A stretch of DNA of 62,104 nucleotides from Caballeronia glathei (GCF_000698595.1 NZ_JFHC01000051.1:1-62104); one strand, 5' to 3'. Shown: positions 1-9,120, numbered from the stretch's first letter. Program-made: numbers and translations. The notes: a model not told the origin generated them from the sequence alone.

Positions 1-1
1 G

Positions 2-43
2 ACGATCCAGAACTTCGGCGGCTTCCAACTCGCCAAGGCGTAA
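2..43 (+). CDS. C-terminal end of an upstream gene (partial)
   Basis: The first bases read in frame as the tail ...FGGFQLAKA followed by TAA at 41-43. Almost all third codon positions are G or C, as in the real genes of this window, so this is probably the last 13 codons of a plus-strand gene lying outside the window. Too little is visible to name it. Confidence 0.4.
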   Translation, partial: TIQNFGGFQLAKA

Positions 44-277
44 GTCGACGCAACACGGAGTCCCACTGACAGGGATCGAGACCAATCCCTTGTGCACTCC
101 GCGGCGCTCGCAGGCGGGCGCCCCTCAAAAATTAATGTGCAGCACCAGTTTCCACGATTAATTCAACGAACTCGGAACACGGAGAACACGGGGTATGGAG
201 GCCCAGCGATTGAGGCCGCCAAACAGATCTTCTCCCTCCAAGCCGCCCGTCATGTCCCCCGCGGTTTGGATTTTTGG

Positions 278-304
278 CCCGCCATCCCCGGCGGGTTTTT
301 TTTT
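278..304 (+). terminator. Rho-independent terminator of the upstream plus-strand gene
   Basis: Stem CCCGCC/GGCGGG (278-283 with 290-295), six-base loop, followed by nine T at 296-304. It reads on the plus strand and would end transcription of the gene whose tail is at 2-43. Confidence 0.75.
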
Positions 305-382
305 CAATGAAAATCGTCATGGGCGGTTTGGCGATTTTCCATTAGAACCTCCTCGTGCATCACGGCAGGGGGACATTCAAAT

Positions 383-407
383 AAAAAACCCGCCGAAGCG
401 GGTTTTT
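383..407 (-). terminator. Bidirectional terminator downstream of gyrB
   Basis: Perfect stem AAAAACCCGC/GCGGGTTTTT (384-393 with 398-407) closed by the tetraloop CGAA. It is flanked by a T run on both strands, lies 28 bp past the gyrB stop, and can also stop plus-strand readthrough. Confidence 0.8.
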
Positions 408-434
408 GTTTCGTTTTATTGGCGGCGGCAACAA

Positions 435-2906
435 TCAAACATCAATATTCCCCGCCCGCAACGCGTTGGACTCGATGAACGCCCTGCGCGGCTCGACATC
501 ATCGCCCATCAGCGTCGTAAAGATCCCATCCGCGGCGATCGCATCCTCGATCTGCACGCGCAGCAGCCGCCGCACGCCCGGATCCATCGTCGTTTCCCAC
601 AGCTGCGACGGGTTCATTTCACCCAGCCCCTTGTAGCGCTGCTTGCTGACATTGCGCTCCGCGTCCGCGATCAGCCACTTCATTGCGCTCTTGAAATCGC
701 TGACTGCCATCGACCGCTCGCCGCGCTTGATCAGCGCGCCCTGTCCGATCAGCCCCTTGAACGTATCGGAGGTGGAAACGAGTTGCTTGTAATCAGCGGT
801 GAGCTGGAAATCCTCGTCGATGACGGAAACCTTCACGTTCCCGTGATGCCGGCGCTTGATATGGAGCGATCGCACCTCGCGCACCGCGTCGTAGGCCGGC
901 TCGACCGTGACCTCCGGCTTCAGCGGATCGGCCCGCAATGCCGCTTCCAGCGCCAGCGCCGAAGCCGCGGCGGCCTCCTGCGACGAAAGATCGATCACGA
1001 TGCCGTCCATCACCGCCTCCAGCGCGCTGGAATCGTAGATGCGGCTCAGGCGGTCCACCACCGCCTGCGCAAGCAGATACGCCCGCGCCAGTTCGCCCAG
1101 CGCGTCGCCGGAAATCGGATCAGCACCATCGGCCGGCACGAGTTCGGAACCCTGCAGCGCGAGTTTCAGCATGTGCTGATTGAGCTCGTGGGTGTCCTTC
1201 AGATAGCGCTCGTCCTTGCCCGCCTTGATCTTGTAGAGCGGCGGCTGCGCGATATAGATGTACCCGCGCTCGACGATCTCCGGCATCTGCCGGTAGAAGA
1301 ACGTCAGCAGCAGCGTGCGGATGTGCGCGCCGTCGACGTCCGCGTCGGTCATGATGATGATGCGGTGATAGCGCAGCTTGTCGAGGTTGTAATCGTCCTT
1401 GCCGATGCCGCAACCAAGGGCCGTGACGAGCGTGACGATCTGCTCCGACGAAATCAGCTTGTCGAAGCGCGCCTTCTCCACGTTCAGCACCTTCCCGCGC
1501 AGCGGCAGAATCGCCTGGAACTTGCGGTCGCGCCCCTGCTTGGCCGACCCGCCCGCCGAGTCGCCCTCGACGATGTAAATCTCCGACTTCGCCGGGTCCT
1601 TCTCCTGGCAGTCCGCGAGCTTGCCGGGCAGCCCGATGCCGTCGAGCACGCCCTTGCGCCGCGTCATCTCGCGCGCCTTGCGCGCGGCGTCGCGCGCCCG
1701 TGCCGCATCGACGATCTTGCCGGTGATGATCTTCGCGTCGTTCGGCGTTTCGAGCAGAAACGTCTCGAGCGCCTTCGCAACGACCTCTTCCACCGGCGCC
1801 CGCACTTCCGACGACACCAGCTTGTCCTTCGTCTGCGAGCTGAACTTCGGCTCAGGCACCTTCACCGAAAGCACGCACGACAGGCCTTCGCGCATGTCGT
1901 CGCCGGTCGTCTCGACCTTCGCCTTCTTGGCGATCTCGTTATCGACGATGTACTTGTTCATCACGCGCGTCATCGCCGCGCGCAGGCCGGTCAGGTGCGT
2001 GCCGCCGTCGCGCTGCGGAATGTTGTTCGTGAAGCACAGCACGTTTTCGTTGTAGCTGTCGTTCCACTGCATCGCCACTTCGACGGTCACGTTGTCCTTC
2101 TCGCCCGTCGCGTGGAACACGGTGGGATGGAGAACCTGCTTCGTCTTGTTGATGTAGTCGACAAAGCCCTTCACGCCACCAATGAACGCGAAATCGTCTT
2201 CCTTGCCGGTGCGCTGGTCGGTCAGGCGGATGCGCACGCCGTTATTCAGGAACGACAGTTCGCGCATGCGCTTCGCGAGAATGTCGTAGTGGAACTCGAC
2301 GTTGCCGAAAATCGTCACGTCGGCCATGAAATGGACTTCCGTGCCGCGATTTTCGGTGTCGCCGACAACCGGCATCGGTGAATACTGAATGCCGTCTTCC
2401 TCGATGATCTCGCGGTTCTGCACGACGCCGCGGTGAAATTCCATGAAGTGCTTCTTGCCGTCGCGGCGCACGGTGAGGCGCAGCCACGCGGAGAGCGCGT
2501 TCACGCACGACACGCCCACGCCGTGCAACCCGCCCGACACCTTGTAGCTGTTCTGGTCGAACTTGCCGCCGGCGTGCAGCTCCGTCATCACGATTTCGGC
2601 GGCGCTGCGCTTCGGGTCGTGCTTGTCGTCGCGCTTCAGGCCGGTCGGCACGCCGCGGCCGTTGTCGGTGACGGAAATGGAGTTGTCGGCGTGAATCGTG
2701 ACGTGGATGTCGTCGCAATAGCCCGCGAGCGCTTCGTCGATGGAGTTGTCGAGCACTTCGAAAACGAGGTGATGCAAACCGGTGCCATCCGACGTATCGC
2801 CGATATACATGCCCGGACGCTTGCGTACTGCCTCCAGACCTTCGAGGATCTGAATGGACGAGGCGCCATAGCTATTGTCGGGTTGCGAATTGATGTTTTC
2901 AGTCAT
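435..2906 (-). CDS. gyrB: DNA gyrase subunit B
   Basis: ATPase subunit of DNA gyrase, which introduces negative supercoils with GyrA. The 823-residue protein shows the GHKL ATP site: DNSIDE at 53-58, DNGRG at 81-85 and the GGLHGVGVS lid at 125-133. The TOPRIM metal-binding residues follow: EGDSAGG at 447-453 and DADVDG at 521-526. About 170 residues lie between TOPRIM and the C-terminal QRYKGLGEMNP motif, the insertion usual in gram-negative GyrB. The start at 2906 gives the conserved N-terminus MTENINSQPD. It lies downstream of dnaA and dnaN on the same strand, but a hairpin separates it from dnaN, so it probably also has its own promoter. Confidence 0.98.
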   Translation of the reverse strand: MTENINSQPDNSYGASSIQILEGLEAVRKRPGMYIGDTSDGTGLHHLVFEVLDNSIDEALAGYCDDIHVTIHADNSISVTDNGRGVPTGLKRDDKHDPKRSAAEIVMTELHAGGKFDQNSYKVSGGLHGVGVSCVNALSAWLRLTVRRDGKKHFMEFHRGVVQNREIIEEDGIQYSPMPVVGDTENRGTEVHFMADVTIFGNVEFHYDILAKRMRELSFLNNGVRIRLTDQRTGKEDDFAFIGGVKGFVDYINKTKQVLHPTVFHATGEKDNVTVEVAMQWNDSYNENVLCFTNNIPQRDGGTHLTGLRAAMTRVMNKYIVDNEIAKKAKVETTGDDMREGLSCVLSVKVPEPKFSSQTKDKLVSSEVRAPVEEVVAKALETFLLETPNDAKIITGKIVDAARARDAARKAREMTRRKGVLDGIGLPGKLADCQEKDPAKSEIYIVEGDSAGGSAKQGRDRKFQAILPLRGKVLNVEKARFDKLISSEQIVTLVTALGCGIGKDDYNLDKLRYHRIIIMTDADVDGAHIRTLLLTFFYRQMPEIVERGYIYIAQPPLYKIKAGKDERYLKDTHELNQHMLKLALQGSELVPADGADPISGDALGELARAYLLAQAVVDRLSRIYDSSALEAVMDGIVIDLSSQEAAAASALALEAALRADPLKPEVTVEPAYDAVREVRSLHIKRRHHGNVKVSVIDEDFQLTADYKQLVSTSDTFKGLIGQGALIKRGERSMAVSDFKSAMKWLIADAERNVSKQRYKGLGEMNPSQLWETTMDPGVRRLLRVQIEDAIAADGIFTTLMGDDVEPRRAFIESNALRAGNIDV

Positions 2907-2965
2907 GGAATTTTCCGGTTCTGCGTCACTGCTGGGTTGCTGCTCGATACTTTTCGAAACACCTT

Positions 2966-2996
2966 AAAAACGCCAAAGGGGCGCGCCGCCCCTTGG
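2966..2996 (-). terminator. Terminator-like hairpin between dnaN and gyrB
   Basis: On the minus strand the stem CCAAGGGGCG pairs with CGCCCCTTTGG (one bulged base; plus-strand arms 2973-2983 and 2987-2996) and is followed after two bases by five T (2970-2966). It sits 23 bp past the dnaN stop and should at least attenuate dnaN transcription before gyrB. Confidence 0.6.
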
Positions 2997-3018
2997 AATG
3001 TTTTTGGTATTGGCCGCG

Positions 3019-4122
3019 TCAGATGCGCATCGGCATCACCACGTATTTGAATTCCTCGTTCTCGGGAATCGTGATGAGCGCGCTGGAATTGGCGTCGCCG
3101 AGGCTCACCTGGAGGTTGTCGATCTTCAGGTTCGCGAGCACGTCGAGCAGATACGTGACGTTGAACCCGATATCGACGGTGTCGCCCTGATAAGCGATTT
3201 CCAGTTCTTCCTGCGCTTCTTCCTGGTCAGCGTTGGTGGACATGATCTTCAGCTGGCCCGGCTCGACGAGGCAGCGCACGCCCTTGAACTTGTCGGAGGT
3301 GAGGATGGCCGCGCGCTGCAGCGAGCGCTGCAGTTCCTCGCGGCCGATGAGGAAGGAGTTCTTGTGCGACTTCGGAATCACGCGCTGGAAGTCCGGGAAC
3401 TTGCCCTCGACAAGCTTCGACACCAGTTCGACCTGGCCGAAGGTGAATTTCACCTGCGTGGCGGCGATGTCGATCTTCAGGTTGTCGTCGATATCTTCCA
3501 GCAGGCGCTGCAGTTCCAGGATCGTCTTGCGCGGAATGATGACTTCCTGGCGCGGAAAGGAACCCTCGATCTTCATCGACGAGAACGCGAGGCGGTGGCC
3601 GTCTGTCGCCACCGCCATCAGCTGTTCGCCGTCAACGACGAGCAGCATGCCGTTCAGGTAATAACGGATGTCCTGCTGCGCCATGGCGAAATGGACCATG
3701 CCGAGCAGTTGCCGGAAAGTTTTTTGCGGAACCGAAAGGCTCGCGCCGAAGTCTGTAGCCTGGTTGACGGTCGGGAACTCGTCGGCGGCGAGCGTCTGCA
3801 GCGCAAAGCGGCTTTTGCCGGAGCGCACGGTCAGACGCTTGTCCGACAGGTCGAGCGCGACTTCGCCGGGCGGCATGGCGCGCAGGATGTCGAGCAGCTT
3901 GCGGGCCGCAACGGTGGTGGCAACCTGATCACCGCCGACGCCGAAATCGGCGCGCGTGGTGATCTGAAGTTCGAGGTCGGTCGAGAGGAACGACACGTCG
4001 GCGCCATTCTTGGTGATGAGCAAGTTGGCGAGGATCGGCAGCGTATGGCGGCGTTCGACGATACCGCTCACGGTTTGCAGCGGCCTTAGAAGATTATCTC
4101 GTTCGGTCTTGACCAGTTGCAT
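3019..4122 (-). CDS. dnaN: DNA polymerase III sliding clamp (beta subunit)
   Basis: Ring-shaped processivity clamp of the replicative polymerase. From the ATG at 4122 the protein is 367 residues, the normal family length, beginning MQLVKTERDNLLRPLQ and ending in the family-typical YVVMPMRI. The frame is open about 200 bp further upstream, but that part is arginine-rich and unlike any clamp, and an AAGGAA-type ribosome binding site precedes the ATG at 4122. It follows dnaA on the same strand after 248 bp that include a weak hairpin. The dnaA-dnaN-gyrB order is the standard arrangement in the family. Confidence 0.98.
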   Translation of the reverse strand: MQLVKTERDNLLRPLQTVSGIVERRHTLPILANLLITKNGADVSFLSTDLELQITTRADFGVGGDQVATTVAARKLLDILRAMPPGEVALDLSDKRLTVRSGKSRFALQTLAADEFPTVNQATDFGASLSVPQKTFRQLLGMVHFAMAQQDIRYYLNGMLLVVDGEQLMAVATDGHRLAFSSMKIEGSFPRQEVIIPRKTILELQRLLEDIDDNLKIDIAATQVKFTFGQVELVSKLVEGKFPDFQRVIPKSHKNSFLIGREELQRSLQRAAILTSDKFKGVRCLVEPGQLKIMSTNADQEEAQEELEIAYQGDTVDIGFNVTYLLDVLANLKIDNLQVSLGDANSSALITIPENEEFKYVVMPMRI

Positions 4123-4330
4123 AGAGTTCCTTCGTTGATGTGACGGCCTGTCCGACGGTCCTGCCACCGTCTTCGCCCCCGGACAGCCTCGTAACACGCG
4201 TTGCCGGCCCCCCGCGCCGGTTTCGCGCGAAAGCTTGGCGCCTGATGCCGCCCAAGGCCCGCGGGCGGTCAAACCCGTATTGTGCCTCAAAACAGAACCG
4301 CTCCCTAGAAATGGGGGCATTTTCGTCAAT

Positions 4331-4350
4331 AAACAGGGGCGTGCAGCCCC
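4331..4350 (-). terminator. Weak hairpin downstream of dnaA
   Basis: Five-base stem GGGGC/GCCCC (4336-4340 with 4346-4350) with a five-base loop. On the minus strand it is followed by TGTTTATT, an imperfect T tract. It may attenuate transcription between dnaA and dnaN but would not be a strong terminator. Confidence 0.35.
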
Positions 4351-4370
4351 GCTTTTGAGGCGCGTCTGCT

Positions 4371-5936
4371 TCAGCCCTTCAGTGTCTGTTCGAGCACGTG
4401 CAATTCGTGGTTCAGCTGCGCATCCGTGCCGCGTTCGGCCGCGATCTTGCGCACGGCGTGCAGCACGGTCGTGTGATCGCGTCCGCCGAAAAGTTCGCCA
4501 ATTTCCGGCAAGCTCTTCTGCGTGAGTTCCTTCGCCAGGTACATCGCGATCTGACGCGGCCGCGCGATGTTTGCCGGACGCTTCTTCGAGTACATGTCGG
4601 CGACCTTGATGTTGTAGAAGTCCGCCACCGTCTTCTGGATGTTCTCTACCGAAATCTGGCGGTTCTGCACCGTCAGCAGGTCCTTCAGCGCTTCCTTCGT
4701 CAGTTCGATCGAAATTTCGCGGCCGTGGAACTTCGAGTAAGCCAGGATCTTGCGCAGCGCGCCCTCGAGTTCGCGCACGTTCGAGCGCAAATGCTTCGCG
4801 ACGAAGAACGCCACGTCCTCCGACAGGCTCGCGCCCTCCGACTGCGCCTTGCGCATCAGGATCGCGACGCGCATTTCCAGCTCGGGCGGCTCGATCGCGA
4901 CCGTGAGCCCGGAGTCGAAGCGCGAGATCAGCCGGTCGTCGATACCCGAAATCTCCTTCGGATACGTGTCGCTCGTGATGATCACCTGCGCCTTGTTCGC
5001 GACGAGCGCCTCGAACGCGTAGAAGAACTCCTCCTGAGTGCGCGACTTGCCGGAGAAGAACTGGATGTCGTCGATCAGCAGGAGGTCGAGCGAGTGGTAG
5101 TAGCGCTTGAAGTCGTCGAAGGCCTTGCGCTGGTACGCCTTCACCACGTCCGACACGTACTGCTCCGCGTGGATGTAGCGGATGCGCGCGCCGGCCTTGT
5201 CCATCAGCAACTGGTTGCCGATCGCGTGGATCAGGTGCGTCTTGCCCAGCCCGACGCCGCCGTACAGAAACAGGGGGTTGTACGAGATGCCCGGATTGTC
5301 GGCCACCTGGATCGCCGCCGCGCGCGCGAGCTGGTTCGCCTTGCCGGTCACGAAGTTGTCGAACGTGAGCACCGGGTTGAGCTTCGAGCGCTCATAGGCG
5401 GAATCGTTTTCACCGGCGGACGAAGCGTTGCCGCCCGGCCGCCACGTACGCCGCGCCGCGGCGGCCTCGTTGGCGTCGAGGCTCGGAAGATCGAGATCGG
5501 CGTGGTCGTCCTGCATCGCCTGCGCGTGCTGCGCGGCTTCTGCGGCAAGCGCGTTCACGTGGGCGCTCGCGTTCGCGTGATTCGCCGGCGCGGCCGCCTG
5601 CCCGCCCGGCCGGGGCTGGGCTTGGGGCGCCGGCTGGCGCGGCATCGGCACCGACGACGCGCCGCCGGAGAGCGCGTTGCGCGCGGTCGCCTTCGGATCG
5701 AGGACGAACTGGACGTCGATGGGCGCGTGCCAGAACTCGCGTGCCAGATCGGAGATCCGGCCGGAAAACTGGCTCTTCACCCAGTCGAGCTTGAAGCGGT
5801 TGGGCGCGGCGATACGCAAGGTGCTCGCATCGGCATCGAAGTCGACCAGGGCCAACGGCTTGATCCACGTGACGTACTGCTGCGGCGTGAGTTCGCGCTC
5901 CAGCAATGCGGAACAGTGTTGCCAGAAATCGTTCAT
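4371..5936 (-). CDS. dnaA: Chromosomal replication initiator DnaA
   Basis: AAA+ ATPase that binds TTATCCACA boxes and opens the replication origin. The 521-residue protein has domain I at 1-80 (MNDFWQHCSALLERE...), a long Ala/Pro/Gln-rich linker domain II at about 82-185, Walker A GGVGLGKT at 226-233, Walker B LLLIDDIQFF, and the domain IV DNA-binding signature GRDHTTVLHAVRKI near the C-terminus. It is divergent from rpmH; a consensus DnaA box at 6135-6143 in the shared upstream region suggests autoregulation. That region holds only this one good box, so the replication origin itself may lie elsewhere (see 48.4-51.9 kb). Confidence 0.98.
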   Translation of the reverse strand: MNDFWQHCSALLERELTPQQYVTWIKPLALVDFDADASTLRIAAPNRFKLDWVKSQFSGRISDLAREFWHAPIDVQFVLDPKATARNALSGGASSVPMPRQPAPQAQPRPGGQAAAPANHANASAHVNALAAEAAQHAQAMQDDHADLDLPSLDANEAAAARRTWRPGGNASSAGENDSAYERSKLNPVLTFDNFVTGKANQLARAAAIQVADNPGISYNPLFLYGGVGLGKTHLIHAIGNQLLMDKAGARIRYIHAEQYVSDVVKAYQRKAFDDFKRYYHSLDLLLIDDIQFFSGKSRTQEEFFYAFEALVANKAQVIITSDTYPKEISGIDDRLISRFDSGLTVAIEPPELEMRVAILMRKAQSEGASLSEDVAFFVAKHLRSNVRELEGALRKILAYSKFHGREISIELTKEALKDLLTVQNRQISVENIQKTVADFYNIKVADMYSKKRPANIARPRQIAMYLAKELTQKSLPEIGELFGGRDHTTVLHAVRKIAAERGTDAQLNHELHVLEQTLKG

Positions 5937-6134
5937 CGAATGCAGTCGTTATGGTTGCACCGCAGCCTGTCGCCGCTCTTGCCGCAGGACTCGCGACAAG
6001 GCCCGATACGGCCATGCAGGGATGCTCCGGAGGCTTGCGCCGCAAGCGATTGCGGGCGAATGGCGAGCCGAAGCAGCGGGCAGATTCTTGAGATTAAGGC
6101 GAGATTCTAACGCCAAACCCGGGGTCCGCGCGAG

Positions 6135-6143
6135 TTATCCACA
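6135..6143 (+). promoter_or_regulatory. Consensus DnaA box upstream of dnaA
   Basis: Exact TTATCCACA, about 200 bp upstream of the dnaA start. A single box in this position is typical of DnaA autoregulation. Confidence 0.7.
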
Positions 6144-6206
6144 GGGCCACATCAACGCCGCGAAGGCGCCCCCGAACGCACCGGATACCGCTGACGATCG
6201 CGCTAA

Positions 6207-6239
6207 CCTATTGACGGTCAATAGGAAAAGGGTTTAAAT
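6207..6239 (+). promoter_or_regulatory. Probable rpmH promoter inside a palindrome
   Basis: TTGACG (6211-6216), 17 bp, then TTAAAT (6234-6239) gives a reasonable sigma-70 promoter about 105 bp before rpmH. The -35 box lies inside the perfect palindrome CCTATTGAC-G-GTCAATAGG (6207-6225), which also places a TTGACC on the opposite strand. The palindrome may be a regulator site or simply paired -35 boxes. Confidence 0.5.
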
Positions 6240-6343
6240 AGCGGGTTCCGCGAAAACCGAATTCCAGAACCACCGGCCATTGCGCTTTCTGCGGATGCCC
6301 GCGCGGTCGATTAACACCGAAGTAACACCCAAGTGAGAGCACC

Positions 6344-6478
6344 ATGAAACGTACTTACCAACCTTCCGTGACCCGCCGCAAGCGCACCCATGGCTTTCGC
6401 GTGCGCATGAAGACGGCTGGCGGCCGCAAAGTGATCAACGCACGTCGCGCGAAGGGCCGCAAGCGCCTGGCAGTCTAA
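6344..6478 (+). CDS. rpmH: 50S ribosomal protein L34
   Basis: A 44-residue, very basic protein starting MKRTYQPSVTRRKRTHGF and ending in the family-typical KGRKRLAV. This is the usual L34 length and sequence. It is the first gene of the plus-strand rpmH-rnpA-yidD-yidC group, divergent from dnaA, with a promoter candidate at 6211-6239. Confidence 0.97.
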   Translation: MKRTYQPSVTRRKRTHGFRVRMKTAGGRKVINARRAKGRKRLAV

Positions 6479-6570
6479 GGTTGCTTTTGTCGGCACGCAC
6501 AGGCACACGCCCGCATGCGTGCGAAGGCGACATGCGCCGCGCGGAAGGCTCCGAAGAGGACACCATTCAG

Positions 6571-7032
6571 TTGCGAGCGCAGGCCGCGTTCCCCAAGGCC
6601 GCAAGGCTACTGAAAACGGATGAATACTCATCCGTTTTTCGTTTGCGCCCCTGGCGACGCTCGCCGCATTTCGTCCTGTACGGCAAGCCGACGGGAAACG
6701 AAGCGCGGCTCGGTCTCGTGATCGGCAAGAAACAGGCGCCGCGGGCGGTCACGCGCAACCTGATCAAGCGCCTCGCGCGCGAAGCGTTCCGGTTGCGTCG
6801 CGCGGAGCTCGGCGGGTGGGATATCCTGCTGCGGCTGCACGCGAAGATCGACCGCAAGGCGATGCCGAGCGCGAAGTCGCCGCCGCTCAGGACGCTGTGC
6901 CGCGACGAAATCGACATGCTGCTCGACCGGGCGGTGCGCGAGGCGGCGCGCCGCGTGGCCGGACCGGCGGATGCGGTGGCTCCGAAGCCCGCGCCCGCCG
7001 CCGACGATTCACTGAAGCCCACCGGGCCATGA
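6571..7032 (+). CDS. rnpA: Ribonuclease P protein component
   Basis: Protein subunit of RNase P, which matures tRNA 5-prime ends. The family core is visible: FPKAARLLKTDEYSSVF near the N-terminus and the RNA-binding signature RLGLVIGKK...AVTRNLIKRLARE. The start is uncertain. The TTG at 6571 has an AGAGGA element about 10 bp upstream and gives 153 residues, close to family length; the nearest in-frame ATG at 6532 would add 13 residues including that element, and 6481 would add more. The C-terminal tail beyond about residue 125 is Ala/Pro-rich and poorly conserved. The stop is 57 bp before yidD. Confidence 0.9.
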   Translation: MRAQAAFPKAARLLKTDEYSSVFRLRPWRRSPHFVLYGKPTGNEARLGLVIGKKQAPRAVTRNLIKRLAREAFRLRRAELGGWDILLRLHAKIDRKAMPSAKSPPLRTLCRDEIDMLLDRAVREAARRVAGPADAVAPKPAPAADDSLKPTGP

Positions 7033-7088
7033 TGCGCGTGCGGTGTCCGGTTCGCCCTCGCGGGCCGGGCGAAGACAACGCGAAGCTT

Positions 7089-7403
7089 ATGCAAACGGCA
7101 CTGATCGCTTTGTTGCGCTTTTACAAGGTTGCTGTGAGCCCTCTGCTCGGCAACCGGTGCCGCTTTTTCCCGTCCTGTTCCGACTACGCCCGCGAGGCAA
7201 TCCAGTATCATGGCGCCGCGCACGGCACATATCTCGCAGCAAGGCGTCTGTGCCGCTGTCATCCGTTTTCGGCTGGCGGCATCGACCTGGTCCCGCCGCC
7301 GTCGCCGCCCGCCTCCGGATTCGCTTCACGACCAGATTCAGATCCGGTTTGCGGACCGGCTGTCGAATCCGCTCCAGAAGAACTTACTACCAAACGGCGC
7401 TAA
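7089..7403 (+). CDS. yidD: Membrane protein insertion efficiency factor YidD
   Basis: Small protein that assists YidC-dependent insertion of inner-membrane proteins. It starts MQTALIALLRFYKVAVSPLL and carries the diagnostic CRFFPSCSDYAREAI followed by H-G-x-Y-L-A-x-R-L-x-R-C-H-P-F. At 104 residues it is longer than the usual 70-90 because of a Pro/Ser-rich tail after the core. It lies between rnpA and yidC (30 bp before yidC), the conserved position for this family. Confidence 0.93.
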   Translation: MQTALIALLRFYKVAVSPLLGNRCRFFPSCSDYAREAIQYHGAAHGTYLAARRLCRCHPFSAGGIDLVPPPSPPASGFASRPDSDPVCGPAVESAPEELTTKRR

Positions 7404-7433
7404 AGCGCTTTTCGATCGCCACTGAGACAACGC

Positions 7434-9095
7434 ATGGATATCAAACGTACCGTCCTATGGGTCATCTTCTTCATGTCGGCTGTCATGCTGTTCGACAACT
7501 GGCAACGTGACCATGGGCGCCCGTCGATGTTCTTCCCGAACACCGCCCCGACCAAGACGGCCGGGACCGCCGCACCGGGAACCACGACGCCGGGCACACA
7601 GTCCGCCGACCTGCCGGCCGCGAGCGGCAGCCCCGCCGCACCGGGCACGACCACGCCGGCCGCCGCTGCCGCGCAGCTCGTCAAGTTCTCGACGGACGTT
7701 TATTCCGGCGAAATCGATACGCGCGGCGGCACGCTGTCGAAGCTCTCGCTGGTGAAGGAAGGCGACGGCAAGCAGCCCGACCTGTACATCACGCTCTTCG
7801 ACCACACCCCGACGCACACGTATCTCGCGCGCACGGGCCTGCTCGGCGGCGATTTCCCGAATCACAACGACGTCTTTACGCAGATTCCCGGCCAGACAGC
7901 GCTTTCGGGCGACGCCAAGACGCTTTCGATCGCGTTCGAATCGCCGGTGAAGGGCGGCGTCAAGGTCGTAAAGACCTACACGTTCACGCGCGGCAGCTAC
8001 GTGATCAACGTCGACACGAAGATCGAGAACGTGGGCACGGCGCCGGTCACGCCGAAGCTCTACATGGAACTGGTGCGCGACAACACGCCGGTGGAAACGC
8101 CGCGCTTCTCGCACACGTTCATCGGGCCGGCTGTCTACACCGATCAGCATCACTTCCAGAAGATCGATTTCAGCGATATCGACAAGAACAAGGCCGACTT
8201 CGTGCCGTCCGCCGACAACGGCTGGATCGCGATGGTCCAGCACTACTTCGCGTCGGCGTGGATTCCGCAGCAGGGCGTGAAGCGCGACATCTACGTGCAG
8301 AAGATCGACCCGCAGCTGTATCGCGTGGGCGTGCAGCAGCCGCTCCAGACGATCGCGCCAGGACAGACGGTGGACGTGAAGGCGCGTCTCTTCGCCGGTC
8401 CGGAAGAAGAACGCATGCTGGAAGGCATTGCGCCGGGGCTCGAACTGGTGAAGGACTACGGCATGGTGACGATCATCGCCAAGCCGCTTTTCTGGCTGCT
8501 CGAAAAGATCCACACCTATGTCGGCAACTGGGGCTGGTCGATCGTGCTCCTGACGCTCCTCATCAAGGCGGTGTTTTTCCCGCTGTCGGCGGCGAGCTAC
8601 AAGTCGATGGCGCGCATGAAGGAAATCACGCCGCGCATGCAGTCGTTGCGCGAGCGCTTCAAGAGCGATCCGCAGAAGATGAACGCCGCGCTGATGGAGC
8701 TTTACAAGACCGAGAAGGTGAATCCGTTCGGTGGCTGTCTGCCGGTGGTGGTTCAGATTCCGGTGTTCATCTCGCTGTATTGGGTGCTGCTGTCGTCGGT
8801 GGAAATGCGCGGTGCGCCGTGGATCGGCTGGATTCACGATCTGTCGCAGCAAGACCCGTACTTCATCCTGCCGGTGCTGATGGCCGTATCGATGTTCCTG
8901 CAGACGAAGCTCAACCCGACGCCGCCGGACCCGATTCAGGCGAAGATGATGATGTTCATGCCGATCGCGTTCTCGGTCATGTTCTTCTTCTTCCCGGCCG
9001 GTCTCGTGTTGTATTACGTGGTGAACAACGTGCTGTCGATCGCGCAGCAGTATTACATCACGCGCATGATGGGGGCGAAGAAGAAGGCCGCCTGA
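7434..9095 (+). CDS. yidC: Membrane protein insertase YidC
   Basis: Inserts and folds inner-membrane proteins, alone or with SecYEG. The 553 residues start MDIKRTVLWVIFFMSAVMLF (first membrane segment). A Pro/Thr/Ala-rich linker follows (about 38-80), then a large periplasmic P1 domain to about residue 340, and then the conserved C-terminal membrane segments with NPFGGCLPVVVQIPVFISLY. It ends in the basic tail MGAKKKAA that contacts ribosomes. It closes the rpmH-rnpA-yidD-yidC group and is followed by a strong terminator. Confidence 0.97.
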   Translation: MDIKRTVLWVIFFMSAVMLFDNWQRDHGRPSMFFPNTAPTKTAGTAAPGTTTPGTQSADLPAASGSPAAPGTTTPAAAAAQLVKFSTDVYSGEIDTRGGTLSKLSLVKEGDGKQPDLYITLFDHTPTHTYLARTGLLGGDFPNHNDVFTQIPGQTALSGDAKTLSIAFESPVKGGVKVVKTYTFTRGSYVINVDTKIENVGTAPVTPKLYMELVRDNTPVETPRFSHTFIGPAVYTDQHHFQKIDFSDIDKNKADFVPSADNGWIAMVQHYFASAWIPQQGVKRDIYVQKIDPQLYRVGVQQPLQTIAPGQTVDVKARLFAGPEEERMLEGIAPGLELVKDYGMVTIIAKPLFWLLEKIHTYVGNWGWSIVLLTLLIKAVFFPLSAASYKSMARMKEITPRMQSLRERFKSDPQKMNAALMELYKTEKVNPFGGCLPVVVQIPVFISLYWVLLSSVEMRGAPWIGWIHDLSQQDPYFILPVLMAVSMFLQTKLNPTPPDPIQAKMMMFMPIAFSVMFFFFPAGLVLYYVVNNVLSIAQQYYITRMMGAKKKAA

Positions 9096-9120
9096 GCGGG
9101 CTGGTTCTTTGCGCTTCGAA

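Larger units (their letters stand above)
44..434. other. Intergenic region with two terminators
   Basis: Gap of 391 bp between the gene tail at the window edge and the stop of gyrB. Short open frames here have no ribosome binding site and no recognisable product. It holds two clear hairpin terminators (annotated separately), consistent with convergent transcription. Confidence 0.6.
5937..6343. other. dnaA-rpmH divergent intergenic region
   Basis: Gap of 407 bp between divergent starts. It holds one consensus DnaA box (6135-6143), a perfect 9-bp palindrome (6207-6225) overlapping the likely rpmH -35 box, and an AT-rich stretch at 6205-6245. I see no cluster of DnaA boxes here, unlike many dnaA-linked origins. 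Confidence 0.6.

Noticed and set aside
43..430. Small plus-strand genes before gyrB
   Set aside because: Frames run through the two terminator hairpins and have no ribosome binding sites.
195..2381. A 728-codon plus-strand frame opposite gyrB
   Set aside because: It is arginine/leucine-rich shadow sequence complementary to gyrB, a common artefact in high-GC genomes; gyrB on the minus strand is unambiguous.
5937..6343. Replication origin in the dnaA-rpmH gap
   Set aside because: Only one good DnaA box is present and no trio-like element or box cluster, so it looks like an autoregulatory promoter region; the 48-52 kb region is better supported.
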